Counted from the first letter of the stretch, positions 10,326 to 21,747 are shown. The stretch is DNA of 64,000 bases from Cyathus striatus (GCA_025738555.1 JAOVFP010000002.1:3472001-3536000), one strand, 5' to 3'. Notes: generated from the sequence alone by a model not told the origin. Program-made: numbers and translations.

Positions 10326-12634
10326 TTACTTGCACTTCTTTGAACTTAATTTCTCTTTATCCTCATGAGCCTTCTCATCCTTACCTCCCTTCTCCTCCTT
10401 ACTCTTTCCCTTTCCCTTTCCCTTCCTTTTCTCCTTCTTCTCCTTAAGCCATCTTTTCAAATCCAAAAATGTGTAGTAATCTCTTTCAAAGCCCTAAAGG
10501 TCCAGATCAGTAGGACTATCCTCATCTTCAGCCAACCAAGACTGCATTGCTGGAAAATCTGCAATCTTATCAAAGTTTGAATAGTTCTCATACCAGGCTG
10601 AAGATGAGACAAAGACTGTGACAATTTCTTTCTTTGTGGCCTTGGCAACTGGCCAAGTCCTGTTCTTATCCATAGTATTGTGGTCGGAAACTGCCTTTAT
10701 ACAGGCAAGATACCTCTGGTATGCGACTTGAAGTCCAGGTGCAGTGCTCTCAAGAATGTCCCTAGGAATCTTTAGAACATTGATAAGTTCCTCAGTATGT
10801 TGCTCTGAGATTCCACCTCTTTGAACAAGAGAAGGGGTGTGAGAGTGAGAAACAGCATGAGAGCTAGTTGCAGAGCTTCCAGCTGACTTAGACTGAATGG
10901 AATACATCTCAATATTGAGGGAGAGTGGTGCATTTGGCTGAAATCCAGACTATAAAGCAACACAATATAAGTAAATAGTACAAGAATAAAAGAATAAAAT
11001 ATATAGCTACACTCAGAATTGGTAAGATAAATTTGCCATCTATCTTTAGCCAGTCGACTTCCTCATCATCCTTGACAGCAGATTCAAAGTTTCCAAGAAT
11101 GTTCCAGGCTTTACTTTCATAAACATACAAACAGTGATCAGCAGCTAAAATGATATTAGTATATGAATAAAATATGAAAGAAAACATACTAAAGAAATGT
11201 TCAGCTCTGTCTTTGAGTTTCTTCAAGACAGGCCCAATGGTTGCTGTAAGATTATGCTTCAATGTAAATGAAGCAACTCCAGGTACCATAACAGTACTTG
11301 GATCTGCATTAGACATATACAACCATACTTGCCCTTTAACTGAACCAACAGTAGTGCTTTCAGCAGCACTGTAAAAGTCAGCAGCATTTGGGTGATTCCC
11401 AAGTGCATTTCCTCTGAGAATGCCACCTACTTAGAGTTAGTACATATATATTTATACAAATTATAGGTTTACCTTCACTCCTTGAAGAACCTTTGGGACT
11501 AATATTGGTAATATCCACAGTGTCAACTGTACCTGGCTTACTGGTGGTATGAGGTGGACTAACTGGTGGACTATTCATGATAATATCTAGCTCTGCAAAC
11601 ATTGAGTCAGTATAAATACAAATATTACTGAAAATTCATACCTTTATCTTTACTAGTCCTGTCTTCTGTACAATTGCTGTTGGACTTGGAAGATACGATG
11701 CTGATATCACTCCCTTTCAAGATCTTAAATACAGTAATACAGTTATAACATTACTGAATTTTTCTTACCTTTATTCTTACTGGTGTGATCTTCTGTATAC
11801 TTTTTGTCAGACTTGAAAGATGTGATGCTAATATCACCTACCATCACTGTGTTCTGATTGATTTCCATGACCTGCATTTGATCCATCAGTTGAACCTTCA
11901 GTATTTTCTGAAATATAACTTGTGTTAGTAAATATATGTGTAAGCTATCAATTCAAACCTTTATTTTCACTTTCATTATTGGTATCATATCCATCTGATT
12001 CATGTTCTTCTTCAACTGTAGAAGATATAAATGTTTAGATACACATTTTATACATGTAAATGAATATTTCTTTACTTTTTTCATGTCTGAATGGTGCTTA
12101 CGAGTAACAGTGAAAACTGGAGCTGCCAGTTGAGGTACATCAGAAGATGGACCCTGCTTTGGAGGGGCAACAGGAAGGCTGCTTTCCTCCAGCACCCTTT
12201 CAGCACTAAGTATTATTAGTATGTAAATATTGTATAAATATATGTAATATGTATGCAGTAAGGTCAGGTACACCTTCTTCATCTGCAGCAGCATCCTCAG
12301 CTCTTTTCTGTTCGAAGTTTTTCTAAAAAATATTAGCAAGGCAGTGAAAGGGAGTTGTGAAACCATACTGAGTTTTTTTAGCTTTCTTGGCTTTTACAAC
12401 TTTTTTACTCTGTTTTTCCTGCACATTTTCTCTCTCCTCATTATCTGTAATAGGTTTGTTGGTCATGGCCTGCTTCTTTGTTGGTGGTTGGGCTGTAAGA
12501 TTGGCAGCAGAAGTACCATGCTTGCGAGACTCGCTACAAGTTTCATGTGTAGCAACTGACAGAGAAGCAGACTCAGTAGGAGTAATACTAGAAGCCTGAG
12601 TTGTAGCAGAGTGAGTAGAATGACGAGGAGCCAT
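10326..12634 (-). CDS. unknown multi-exon gene of the KDZ-type element (possibly decayed)
   Basis: The most likely start is 12634 (MAPRHSTHS..). The N-terminal exon is rich in Ser, Thr and Lys. Several short exons follow with acidic and Ser/Thr-rich text, including three similar pieces containing SDISI..S.KS..TEDHTSK that look internally duplicated. The conserved part is C-terminal: exons with a GGILRGNALGNHPNAADFYS region, VDWLKIDGKFILPILS, and a last exon with an SWLAEDEDSPTDLD..WGF region and a Lys/Gly/Glu-rich tail ending at 10326-10328. Intron borders are plausible, but one junction near 12310 gives an awkward frame, so the gene may be damaged. No domain is recognised. Its position beside the CxC5/CxC6 gene suggests an accessory factor of the same element. 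Confidence 0.5.
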
Positions 12635-12844
12635 TGTGTGTAGAAGTGTTAAAATGCTTTGAGATAGCAAGATAGTAGTGGTGGTTGAGGGTTGAGAAGG
12701 AGGGGGATTGATGCACAGCAATTTCTCATGATCAAAAAGTTAAAAATATACAGCCTTTTATAAGCTACATTGAACATAACTAAATATATATTACATGTCA
12801 TTGGCTATACAACATAACTATCTAACTATTTTAAGGAGACACAG

Positions 12845-13645
12845 CCTTTGATCTTCTTCGGCCCGTTGACAGCATGCATGAAGACAAAGGGAGAAGGGGA
12901 GAGATGGCATGATAGGGGGGAAAGGGGACAACAGACAACAGGGACGAGGGGGATGAGGCAGGGGGGAAGGACAGTGTCCTCGTCACTTGTGAGACGAGGA
13001 GGTAGCGGAAGAGGGAAGGGGAAGGGGATGGATACTCATCCTCATCACTTGCAAGACGAGGAGGCAGAGGCGGAGGGGAGGAGGGCATGGGAGGAGGGGG
13101 TGACAGGTGGCTTGTCCTCGTCATTTGCGAGATGAGGAGGGGAAGGAGAAGGGGGGATGAGGGCTGAGTGCTCATCACTTGCAAGATGAGGAGGGGGGGA
13201 CAAGCACTCATCCTCATCATTTGCAAGACGAGGAGGAGAGGGGGGGACAAGTGCTTGTCCATGTCACTTGTGAGACAAGGATGAGGAGGGGGGGACAAGC
13301 ACTTGTCCACATCACTTGCAAGACAAGAACAAGGAGGGGGGGAATGAGTGCAGGTCCTCGTCACTTGCAAGACAAGGATGAGGAGGGGGAGATGAGCGCT
13401 GGTCCACGTCACTTGCAAGACGAGGACGAGAAGGGGGGGACAAGCACTGGTCCTTGTCACTTGCAAGACAACAAGGAGGGGGGGGACAAGCACTGGTCCA
13501 CATCACTTGCAAGACGAGAACGAGGAGGAGAGGGGGGATGGCAAGCTCATTATTTGCGAGACAAGAGGCAGGCTGGGAGGGGGACAGCTGCTCGTCCTTG
13601 TCACTTACAAGACGAGGCAGAGGGAGGAGGCGAGGGGGTGGTGAC
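12845..13645 (+). repeat. minisatellite, unit about 50 bp
   Basis: Many imperfect copies of a unit containing CACTTGCAAGACGAGGA, then a G run, then ACAAGCACTGGTCC. Long overlapping frames on both strands (HLQDED.. on plus, Pro/Ser-rich on minus) come from the repeat. CpG and GC content are far above the surrounding region. Confidence 0.75.
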
Positions 13646-14466
13646 TAGACAAGAAGGAGCAAGCGAGTGAGGGAAGAGGGAAGAGGGAAGAGGGAAGAGC
13701 GATACTTACCTTTACCGTGTATGCGCTCACACACACACCCTCCCTTTCCACTATGGTACCTGTGCCATTACCGTGTGTTATCAATCTTGAAGGAAATCGA
13801 TTGTCACCTGCTAAGTGTTGGTGGGGTGACGACATGGGAAGGGGGCTTGAGGCGATGACTTGAGAGGCTTGGGGTGACAACGTGGGAATGGAGCTTGAGG
13901 CGAAGGCACTGACATGGGAAGGTGAGGCGATGATGTGTGAGAGAAAGAGAGAGTGCGGTGGGAAAAACTACATGCTGTTTTAGGAAAGTGAGATATATGG
14001 CTAGTATATACCTTACTGACTTAAGGAAATATAAGACTGTTTGGTGTATTGGTATTGCATACGATTTCAGTGTGCACGTGACTTGTCCCTATATTGCTGG
14101 TTTGATTCATGCTGGTTGTAAAGTTTTTACTATAGAATATTAAAGGTAACTAACTAGTAATAATAAGTAACTAGTAATAGTGGGTACTTGTAAGTCTGTG
14201 TCCACCTAGTCCAACTGGAGTCCAGGTGAGTTCCAAACGGATTTAGTCCATCAGAATTCCTGCTAAACTTGCCGGACTCCAGGTGGACTGGAACCAGACT
14301 GGATTTGGAAAATTGGGTGGACTCACAGTGAAAATGTGTCCACCTGGAGTCCAGCTGGAATCCATGGACTATCTGGAAAATCCTTGAAGTCCATCTGGAT
14401 AGTCCGTGGAATCCACGGAGTCCGTCCAGAGTCCAAACAGAATGGAGGGGCAAGCATAAAGATCTC

Positions 14467-15159
14467 ATTTGGTTATTGCTTGTATTTATGGTCTCTATTT
14501 CCAGGTATGTATTTGAGTTGTCTTCTTATGTATGTGCTCATCATGTACAGGAGCACTCTAGTTGCTGTCATTGTGTAGCTGGTGCTGCTGGATGATGGAA
14601 AGGGGGTGGATATGAGAGGATATGTGTAGCTGAATGTTGTGGGGTGCATATGTTGTCATTGAGTGAGTGCTGCTTGCTGCTGGATAATGGAAAGGGGGAT
14701 ATGTGTAGCTGGATGTTGTGGAGTGCATATGCTATATCTTTAGGAGACTGTTGTAATTAGATATATTATGTATATATTAATGTAACCACTTTCATTGTAA
14801 TACAATAACAATATATAATTAACTGAAACCTATTGTATACTGCACTGAGTGGAAAGTAATGTGTGCTTGTAAGCATCCAGGTTTTGTTTAGTGGGCATAT
14901 TACCCCTTAAATGAACTTATCAGTCCTTATCTGAACTAAAAAAGGACAGAATAAGGTTGGGACCTTACTATTATCACTAATAGTACTTATTTCCTTTTTT
15001 TGACCTTGTTTCTGCTCTTTTTCACTTAACTTCCCTGAAATTGGCTTTTTTAGTGAATAGAATTTTTCCTGATGATAGGCATGTAGCATAGCTCATGGTG
15101 ACTTGAAGGATGATGCAAAATATGCAGCTGATTATAGAAAAGATCAAATTAAGGAGGTT
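14467..15159. repeat. short tandem duplication and AT-rich sequence
   Basis: About 14580-14650 and 14670-14735 are near copies (CTGCTGGATRATGGAAAGGG .. TGTGTAGCTGRATGTTGTGG .. GTGCATATG), one carrying a small internal insertion. The rest of the stretch has no recognisable gene. Confidence 0.5.
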
Positions 15160-15712
15160 ATTACACTCCTCCACAAAATCATGTAGACTCCATGTAGATT
15201 CCACCTGGACTCCTGAACTCTACCTGAACTCTACCTGGACTTCACTTGGACTCTACTTGGACTTCACCTGGACTTTATATAGAGAAAATTATAGACTCTA
15301 CATGGACTCCAAGTGGACTCCAGGTATAAACTGAACTGCACCTGGAGTCCACTGGACTCAAGCAACTGGGCTCTACCTAGACTCTATTTAGACTCTACAT
15401 GGACTCTACCTGAACTTCACTGAACTCAAGTGCCTAAGCTGTACCTAGACTCTATTGCCACAGTTGTAACATGTTTCCCACAGTCATCATACTTGTCACA
15501 CATGTGTGAAAGTGTGACATGTTGGAAAAAGTGACATGTTGGAAAATGTTGGAAAAGTGTGACATGTGTGACATGTGTGATGACTGTAGGAAACATGTTA
15601 CAACTGTGACAATAGAGTCTAGGTACAGCTTAGGCACTTAAGTTCAGTGGAGTCCAGGTAGAGTCCAGGTAGAGTCTACCTGGAGTCTACCTGATCTCAT
15701 AGAGGAGTGAGA
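15160..15712. mobile_element. palindromic MITE-like element with TGGACT subterminal motifs
   Basis: The ends TTACACTCCTC and, reversed, TCACTCCTCTATGAG are inverted and lead into arms rich in GACTCTACCTGGACT motifs. The centre (about 15418-15660) is a large palindrome whose arms include CCTAAGCTGTACCTAGACTC and GTTGTAACATGTTT. Terminal and subterminal style resembles the ends of the 5961-14466 element, so it may be a small relative. Confidence 0.5.
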
Positions 15713-15779
15713 TATACAGTCATTAACTACCTTTCCACATGTTACATTTTTTCTGTCTATTTACACATGTTTTCTTTTC

Positions 15780-16200
15780 TTTTCATTGACTTGTTTGGTA
15801 TCACCTTTGATACCAAACACATGACCTCTTACTTACACAGTTCTGACTCATTCTGACTCACTTCAAGTCATTCTACCATACTTAGTTTACTTTTCTTTCT
15901 TCCTACTGCACCACAGCAATGCACAGTCAATGCACAGCATTATGACTCACACTTACTTATTATTAGTACAAACTAGCCTGTATTTAAACAGTAAGAACTT
16001 GGGCAGTAGAGCTCAAGCTTCAGCTTAAATTGAATAGCTTTTACTTTGATTCATTCACTCACTTGTACTTAAGTCTAATCAACTTAAGAGCTCATGAATT
16101 GAGACTTTACTTTGATACTGATTAACTTGCTCCCTGAACTTGTTAGTCACATGACTATTGGACTTGTATGATAAATGTCTCAACCAGAACTTTATCATAA
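15780..16200 (+). repeat. left arm of a 2.3-kb-spaced inverted repeat
   Basis: This arm pairs with about 18465-18940 in reverse complement. Landmarks are the hairpin TTTGGTATCACCTTTGATAC, the CAATGCACAGTCAATGCACA block, GTAGAGCTCAAGCTTCAGCT, and CCAGAACTTTATCATAACA at the inner end. A third, interrupted copy lies at about 21850-22740. Confidence 0.6.
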
Positions 16201-17260
16201 CACCACATGCTTTTTGCTTGCATTACTAAGCATTGTAATGCATCAATTTCTTTCATCATGTCTTTTCTTTTCTCCTCTTGTATTCACTGGTTTCTCTTAC
16301 AAAAATTGCATAAATATTAGTACCCATTTGATAATTAATCTAGTAGTGTATCTATGTGAAATAGGTTTAATAGTGTAGGAATGTCAGTAGAAAAATCATG
16401 CTGAGTCCAACTGGTCCTTTGTGCAGTGTCACTCCCTTGTACAGTGCCCATATTACATACTGATTACTTCCAATGAAGCAAACATGAAGATGCTCAGAAG
16501 GTGCTAGAGAACTATAACAAAAACCTGAAGTGAGTACAGGTGCAGAAGTGTAGAATGGAAGTGCAGGAATGAACTGTGGCTTCAGTGTATGTATGTGCTT
16601 AGTGATGAGAAAGTCCAGTTCAGTGTCAAGACCTGTATTTCTATGTAAGGTTGGGAGTGTAAGGTAGGAAGTGTGGAACAGAAGGACTGTCAGCTTCAGC
16701 TTATGTGCTGCACCCCTTGTTGTTCTTGTGGTCCAGGTATTTAGAAGTGCGGAAGGGAGAGGCAGGAGTGCAGATTGCAGAGTCATTACTGTGAAGGCAA
16801 TGATTCAAGCCAGAGTTGAGTAGAACTCAAAGAAGTATGGGGAATAGTAACTTAGTGATATTTGAACTGAGTAGTAGTAGTACAAATTGTGCTACTTAAA
16901 TACTATATGACTTCACCAATGACTGGTGAACGAATGGGTAATAGTATACTATTTGATAAACATAATAAGATGGTGGCAGAAGGTGGAGTATGGTTTGAAT
17001 ACAATATGTACCAAGGACAAACTAAGGATTGAAAGGAATGCTGAGACAAGTATACCCGGGGTACAATAGAGAAAGCATAATGGAGAGCAGATAAGAACCA
17101 GATGAGTAAGGTGACATAAACTCAGTGACTTTCAGTCAGAAGAGCAGAAGGGTAGAAATGAAAGGATGATATCTACAAGTTAAGAAGTGCAGAGAGTGCA
17201 GAGAGTGCAGAGAGTGCAGAATAGAAGTTTGGAAATAAGGTAGGAAAAGTACAGCTATGA
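16201..17260. repeat. repeat fragments between inverted arms
   Basis: About 16380-16800 shares sequence, inverted, with 4240-4390. A short GCAGAGAGT tandem run sits near 17190-17220. No gene is recognised. Confidence 0.4.
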
Positions 17261-17261
17261 C

Positions 17262-18480
17262 ATTCAGTCCAGTTCATTACCATTCTTTTAGAACCTAGGA
17301 CTGCACCTTAGGTTTGGTTCAGCCAAATTTCTGAACTTTGAACTGGACTTACAGTTCAGGTTCATGTAGGTTTGGTTTCAGTTCAGAGTAGGTTTGAACT
17401 TTGAACTGGACCCTTCAATTATTTTTTAAAAATTCACTGTTAATTTGTGTTAATCCAAATAACAGAGTTAAAATGTATTGTAAATACACTAGTAGAATAT
17501 AGTAGAAGTTGTGTACACCTAACAATAGAAAAATGAATCAAATAGATGAAAGAACTTATAGCTAAATTGAAAGTTGTGAGTTTACAACTTTAAACTAAAA
17601 TTCATTAGCTACAAAGTCTGGATCATCCTCCTTAATATTGCACTACCATACATTCTTGGGGCTGCTTTGCTTGATGATGCTATATTCTTAGCTGAGAGAC
17701 AATAGTTAGTCATTAAATACATAAAGATTGCAAAACCATACCCACCTTAAGCTGAATCATTAGACAAGGAATTAATTGATTCCAGTGGCCTATAATGCTT
17801 GTCAAACTATACAAAGATGTTAGTTAATGAAAAGAATAACAGCTATTACATATTTACTTACAACACCTTCAAGCCATTTCATTCCTTCTTGATACTGTTC
17901 TTCATTCCATTGAACATGAAAATAGACATATTTTATCTTAGGATCAAGAACTAAAACACTATAAGCAATGGCTTGTTGAATATGGTGTATAATGCACTTA
18001 CCAAGACAGGTAAAATACACAGTAGAGGTATTGTCAACACAATGATACCATTTCTTGAGGTTCTTAATACCTGCCTCAAGAGTGCCCTTTACTTTGTAAA
18101 AATCTGACTTAAAAATCTGACTTCTCAGCCATTGATTCCCAGCATTTAATTAAAAATTCCAAGCTGGGAATAACCATACACTAATGATCGAACTTCAAAG
18201 CTGTGCAGTCAGATTGCACTAACTAACAATTTACATTGATCTCACAAATGCATGTCAGGTGGTCTGCCCTTGCCAAAAATTCCATAGTTTTTGCTCATGG
18301 ATGTCCCAAAAATTATCAAAATTTGTAGTATTAAAAATTGGTTCAAATTGGTTTGAACTGGTCTGAACAGGTTCATGAAAATCTACTATTAAGAGAACTG
18401 TGAACCAGACTTAAGGTCCGGTTCATATCATGTGACCAAACTTTGGACCAAACACAGGTTCAGTGTTATGATAAAGTTCT
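17262..18480 (-). mobile_element. degraded hAT-like element with transposase remnant
   Basis: On the minus strand about 18120-17850 encodes a stretch with LKKWYHCVDNTSTVYFTCL and, across a short gap or intron, VLVLDPKIKYVYFHVQW..EGMKWLEGV. This matches the C-terminal core pattern of basidiomycete hAT transposases (LDP.IK..Y....W). Frames are otherwise broken. Both flanks carry GGTTTGGTTCA/TGAACC-rich sequence that may be worn terminal inverted repeats. Family membership is my inference from motif spacing. Confidence 0.5.
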
Positions 18481-18940
18481 GGTTGGGACATTTATCACAC
18501 AAGTCTGATAATCACATGATTTATGAGTTCAAAGAACAAGTTAATCAGTATCGAAGTCAAGTCTCTATTCACAAGCTCTTAAGTTGATTAGACTTAAGTA
18601 CAAGCTAAGTGAATGAATCAAAATGAAGCTAGTTTGATTTAAGCTGAAGCTTGAGCTCTACAGCCCAAGTTACTACTGTTTAAATACAAACAAGTTCATA
18701 CTAATAATAAGTAGAAATGTAACCAAATAAGTCAAGGTACTGTGCATTGACTGTGCATTACTGTGGCGCAGTAAGAAGAAAGAAAAGTATACTAAGTAAA
18801 GTAAATAACTCAAGATGAGTTAGAAATAGATAACAATTGTGTAAGTAAAGAAGTTATGTGTTTGGTATCAAAGGTGATACCAAACAAGTCAATGAAATGT
18901 AAAGAAAACATATGTAAATAGAAGAAAGTAAAGAAAATCA
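18465..18940 (-). repeat. right arm of the inverted repeat
   Basis: Reverse complement of about 15780-16200, with the same GTATCAAAGGTGATACC hairpin, GCACAGTAAT-type block and GATAAAGTTCTGGTTGGGAC inner end. The two arms bracket the hAT remnant and the 16.4-kb repeat fragments. Confidence 0.6.
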
Positions 18941-18999
18941 TAACATTCAGTTCTCTGAGATTCAAGTTCGAACCCCAGTTCTGGACTGAACTTTCACAT

Positions 19000-19255
19000 C
19001 ACTATATGTGCTGCACTGCCTGGATACATTCCAGGGATAGTTCATATTTCACAATGAGAGTGTCCCAGTAGAAGGGACCATTCATGAGCACAAGAAAGAG
19101 GCTTTGCTGCTACACTAGGCAGTGGGAGAGAAACCCATAGTAAACCTGTAGTGGGTTTCAGATTTAAGAACAGGAAGTAATGGGACAAGTTTGATACAAA
19201 TACTGAAGACTACTACTACATGTAGGAGACTATATATATGAACTAGAAACCTGTA
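19000..19255 (-). repeat. inverted copy of the 4-kb dispersed repeat
   Basis: Shares, in reverse complement, the segments around the phrase TACACTAGGCAGTGGGAGAG and the GAACTATCC..GGAATG..CCAGGCAG block with 3990-4260. A B-box-like AGTTCGAACCCCAG lies just outside (18966-18980) without a matching A box. Confidence 0.45.
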
Positions 19256-19357
19256 AGTATGGATGCAGAAGCAGGAAGCTAAGGACAAGTCAAAGGGATA
19301 GGTAAAAGAATAAGTTTGGGTAAAGCAGAGTAAGGTGCAAATGACAAGTTGAGAATA

Positions 19358-21747
19358 GGGGGGGTCAGAGTGGCTGGTTTTGTGCTGGTTTGGATCTTGG
19401 TTATGTCATTGGTTTTGATTTTGAAACTGTGTGAAAACCAGCCTAAAACCTGGTTTAAGTCTAACCACCCCAACCTACACTTGGTTCAGCACCTTGGTTT
19501 ATGCTCACTTTTGTCTCTGCTTTTCAATAATCATGTAATTCTTCCATCTCAATTAGTAATCATAGTAACCTGAGAAAAATTCTGTGATCATTCTCCCACC
19601 TTTCTTCAAGGGTGCACATGGATTTTAAAAAAAGACCTAGGGTCTATTTTTCTGAAATCACCCAGATGCTCTACCTACCTACCTTACTAAGCATTACTAA
19701 GCCGATCAATTTCCTAATAAGGAAAGTACTGTTTACTTTGATACTTGATTACACAGTAACTTTCCTCCCTTTCTTCCTCTGATATTGCCTCAGTATGTAT
19801 TACAGCTCCAGTAGCTCTAGTTACAAGGCAGTTGTTGTCAGAAACCCAATTAAAGGTGCTTCTAGGCATCCTCAAGAGAAGTAGAGAGCAGAGAAAGTGT
19901 AAGCTTTGTCTTTGCAGGTAAGGAGTACAAATGACATACACTAGCTAAAATCCAGCTTTATTACATTCCACTGCTGAGCCACAACTGAAGTTATGGGTTG
20001 ATGATATCACCTCATAAATAAGCATTTAACTTGAATACTCTGTAGACTATCATTCTCTGAGCCTTGAGGTATTAGCATATTTTTGACTGTCCAATTATTT
20101 TCTACAGAGTGCTGAGGTGCCAAGTCTCTGAAGTTTTCAGTGTTAATATCTTCAGGTGCAGCATCAGAGACATTAGAGCTTGTCAAGAATTACTCATGCT
20201 ATTTTTTTTTTCATTTTCAGGGTAATGTTGGAAATATCATATTACCAACAGACTGGAAGCCCCAACAGCTCAACTGTATTCCACATTCAGCCTTCAGAAC
20301 ATATGGTATAGCCCTCAAAGTCAGAGAGAGTTTTAAAGTTTGATTAGATACTGTCTATGTTATATCCATGACAATCTCTGAACCATTGGAGGCAACTCTG
20401 GGTTTACTCCACTTTTAGTACATTTCCTCTGGACTATGTATACTTATTATATATCAAACTCTTACTTACTAATGTTTACTTGTTCCTTCCCTTTAATATT
20501 ACTACCTTGTTCTCCAGCTGCAGCCATTTCTCCTATGACTATAATCTAGAGGCATACTACTAGTTTACCATGATCTACATTTCATGGAGTTTACTTACCC
20601 CTAGGATGCCACATACCCATGGGCATTACTCCATATGCATTCAGACAAAGTAGTTTACTATATAAACTACTCCTGTAATGTAGATAGACTTCAGTTTCAA
20701 ATCAACTATGTTTACACCCCTTCTCCTACTTGGGCCTTGAGCCAACTCTGCTATTTTGCCACTTACTCTGCTTTGTTCTAAATATGGAACTGGAAGTCCA
20801 AGGGGTGCAACACACAAGTTGAAGCCAACATTCCACTACTCCTGTACTTGTTCACTACCTCCACACACCCTACTAATGTGTTACAAGTTACTCCACTACT
20901 TAGACTATCTCCTCCAAGGTTCTTGTCCCTAGTGGAATAGAATAGGACATGACAGTCTACTGGGGTGAAGAAATTTGAATAACATATTGCAGTAATCACA
21001 ATATCAGTGAGAAGTCCTAGCTCAGTTCTTAATGTGTCCTCTATATGATTATAGACAATTGTACATAGTGAAAGAATTATTTCATTACATAACTAGAATT
21101 TTCCTATAGATAAGATAGCAATATTTAACATAGGTAAGTGTGTTTTGACCCTGGACATTGCTCTGACTCTGTGCATTAGGCAAATAATACTTTATGAGTA
21201 CAAGAACTAACATGGAATGACATATTACAGACCCCAAGCTCACTTAACATGAGATAAAACCTCATTGTATAAGAGGTTCCAAAAATATTTTTTCAAGCCT
21301 CTGGCAGTACCTACCTACCCTACCTACCATGGGAAATTCCAATCCCTGTGCACCCTTGCCTTTCTTTTCATGCTATTTGCCCAGATCTCTATCATGACTC
21401 ACTATACTCGTCATCAAGCAAAGGAGTGGGAGCTCATTGTATCATTTACTGAGCTGTACAAGTTGAAACAGAAGCAAGAATGAGTTCACCAACATCATAG
21501 ATAGCTAGAAAATGGAATTATATGTATTTAACCCAAGTATGAAGAGGTGTTGAGAACAGAGTGCAATCAAAACCAGAACCAAAACCAGAACCAAAACCAG
21601 AACCAACCTGAAAAGCAGCTCCTGAGCTGCTTTTCAGGTTGGTTCTGGTTTTGGTTGGTTTTGGTTCTGGTTTTGATTTCCTACAATTTGGCCTGTTGAA
21701 AACCAAGGGTCATAACCAAGATCAAAACCAGCCACTCTGACTCCCCC
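19358..21747. mobile_element. 2.4-kb DNA element with GGGGG-starting terminal inverted repeats
   Basis: The left end GGGGGGGTCAGAGTGGCTGG and the right end (read inward) GGGGGAGTCAGAGTGGCTGG continue into matching GTTTTG..GATCTTGGTTATG text. TA flanks both sides. The interior has no transposase. It includes repeat text shared with 3076-3150 and ends in a large hairpin at 21566-21676. This is probably a non-autonomous derivative. Confidence 0.65.
21566..21676. repeat. long near-perfect hairpin built on CCAGAAC repeats
   Basis: The left arm ends GAAAAGCAGCTC and the right arm begins GAGCTGCTTTTC with a two-base loop. The stem, about 54 bp with one 2-base indel, is mostly ACCAGAACCAAA / TTTGGTTCTGGT repeats. 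Confidence 0.85.

Larger units (their letters stand above)
5961..14466. mobile_element. putative 8.5-kb DNA transposon carrying a KDZ-associated gene
   Basis: The left end CAGTACTTTACGCTCC (5961-5976) and the right end, read inward as GAGATCTTTATGCTTGCCCC (14447-14466), are imperfect inverted repeats. Both are followed by subterminal tracts dense in TGGACTC/GAGTCCA motifs (about 5984-6170 and 14200-14445). The flanking octamers AAATGGTG and ATTTGGTT agree at five of eight positions, so a decayed 8-bp target duplication is possible. Inside lie a CxC5/CxC6 gene and an unknown multi-exon gene, both on the minus strand, plus a nested relative at 8877-10318. No KDZ transposase catalytic domain is visible. 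The boundary call is inference. Confidence 0.45.

Noticed and set aside
12831..13670. Long frames on both strands in the minisatellite
   Set aside because: The frames simply repeat the satellite unit and lack start context, splice sites or family sequence.
5961..14466. TET/JBP gene linked to the KDZ-type element
   Set aside because: TET/JBP genes are known to travel with KDZ elements in mushrooms, but no HxD..H dioxygenase pattern was found in either strand here.
18951..19000. tRNA-like B box (AGTTCGAACCCCAG)
   Set aside because: No A box or cloverleaf at the right distance, so it is not called as a tRNA gene or SINE.
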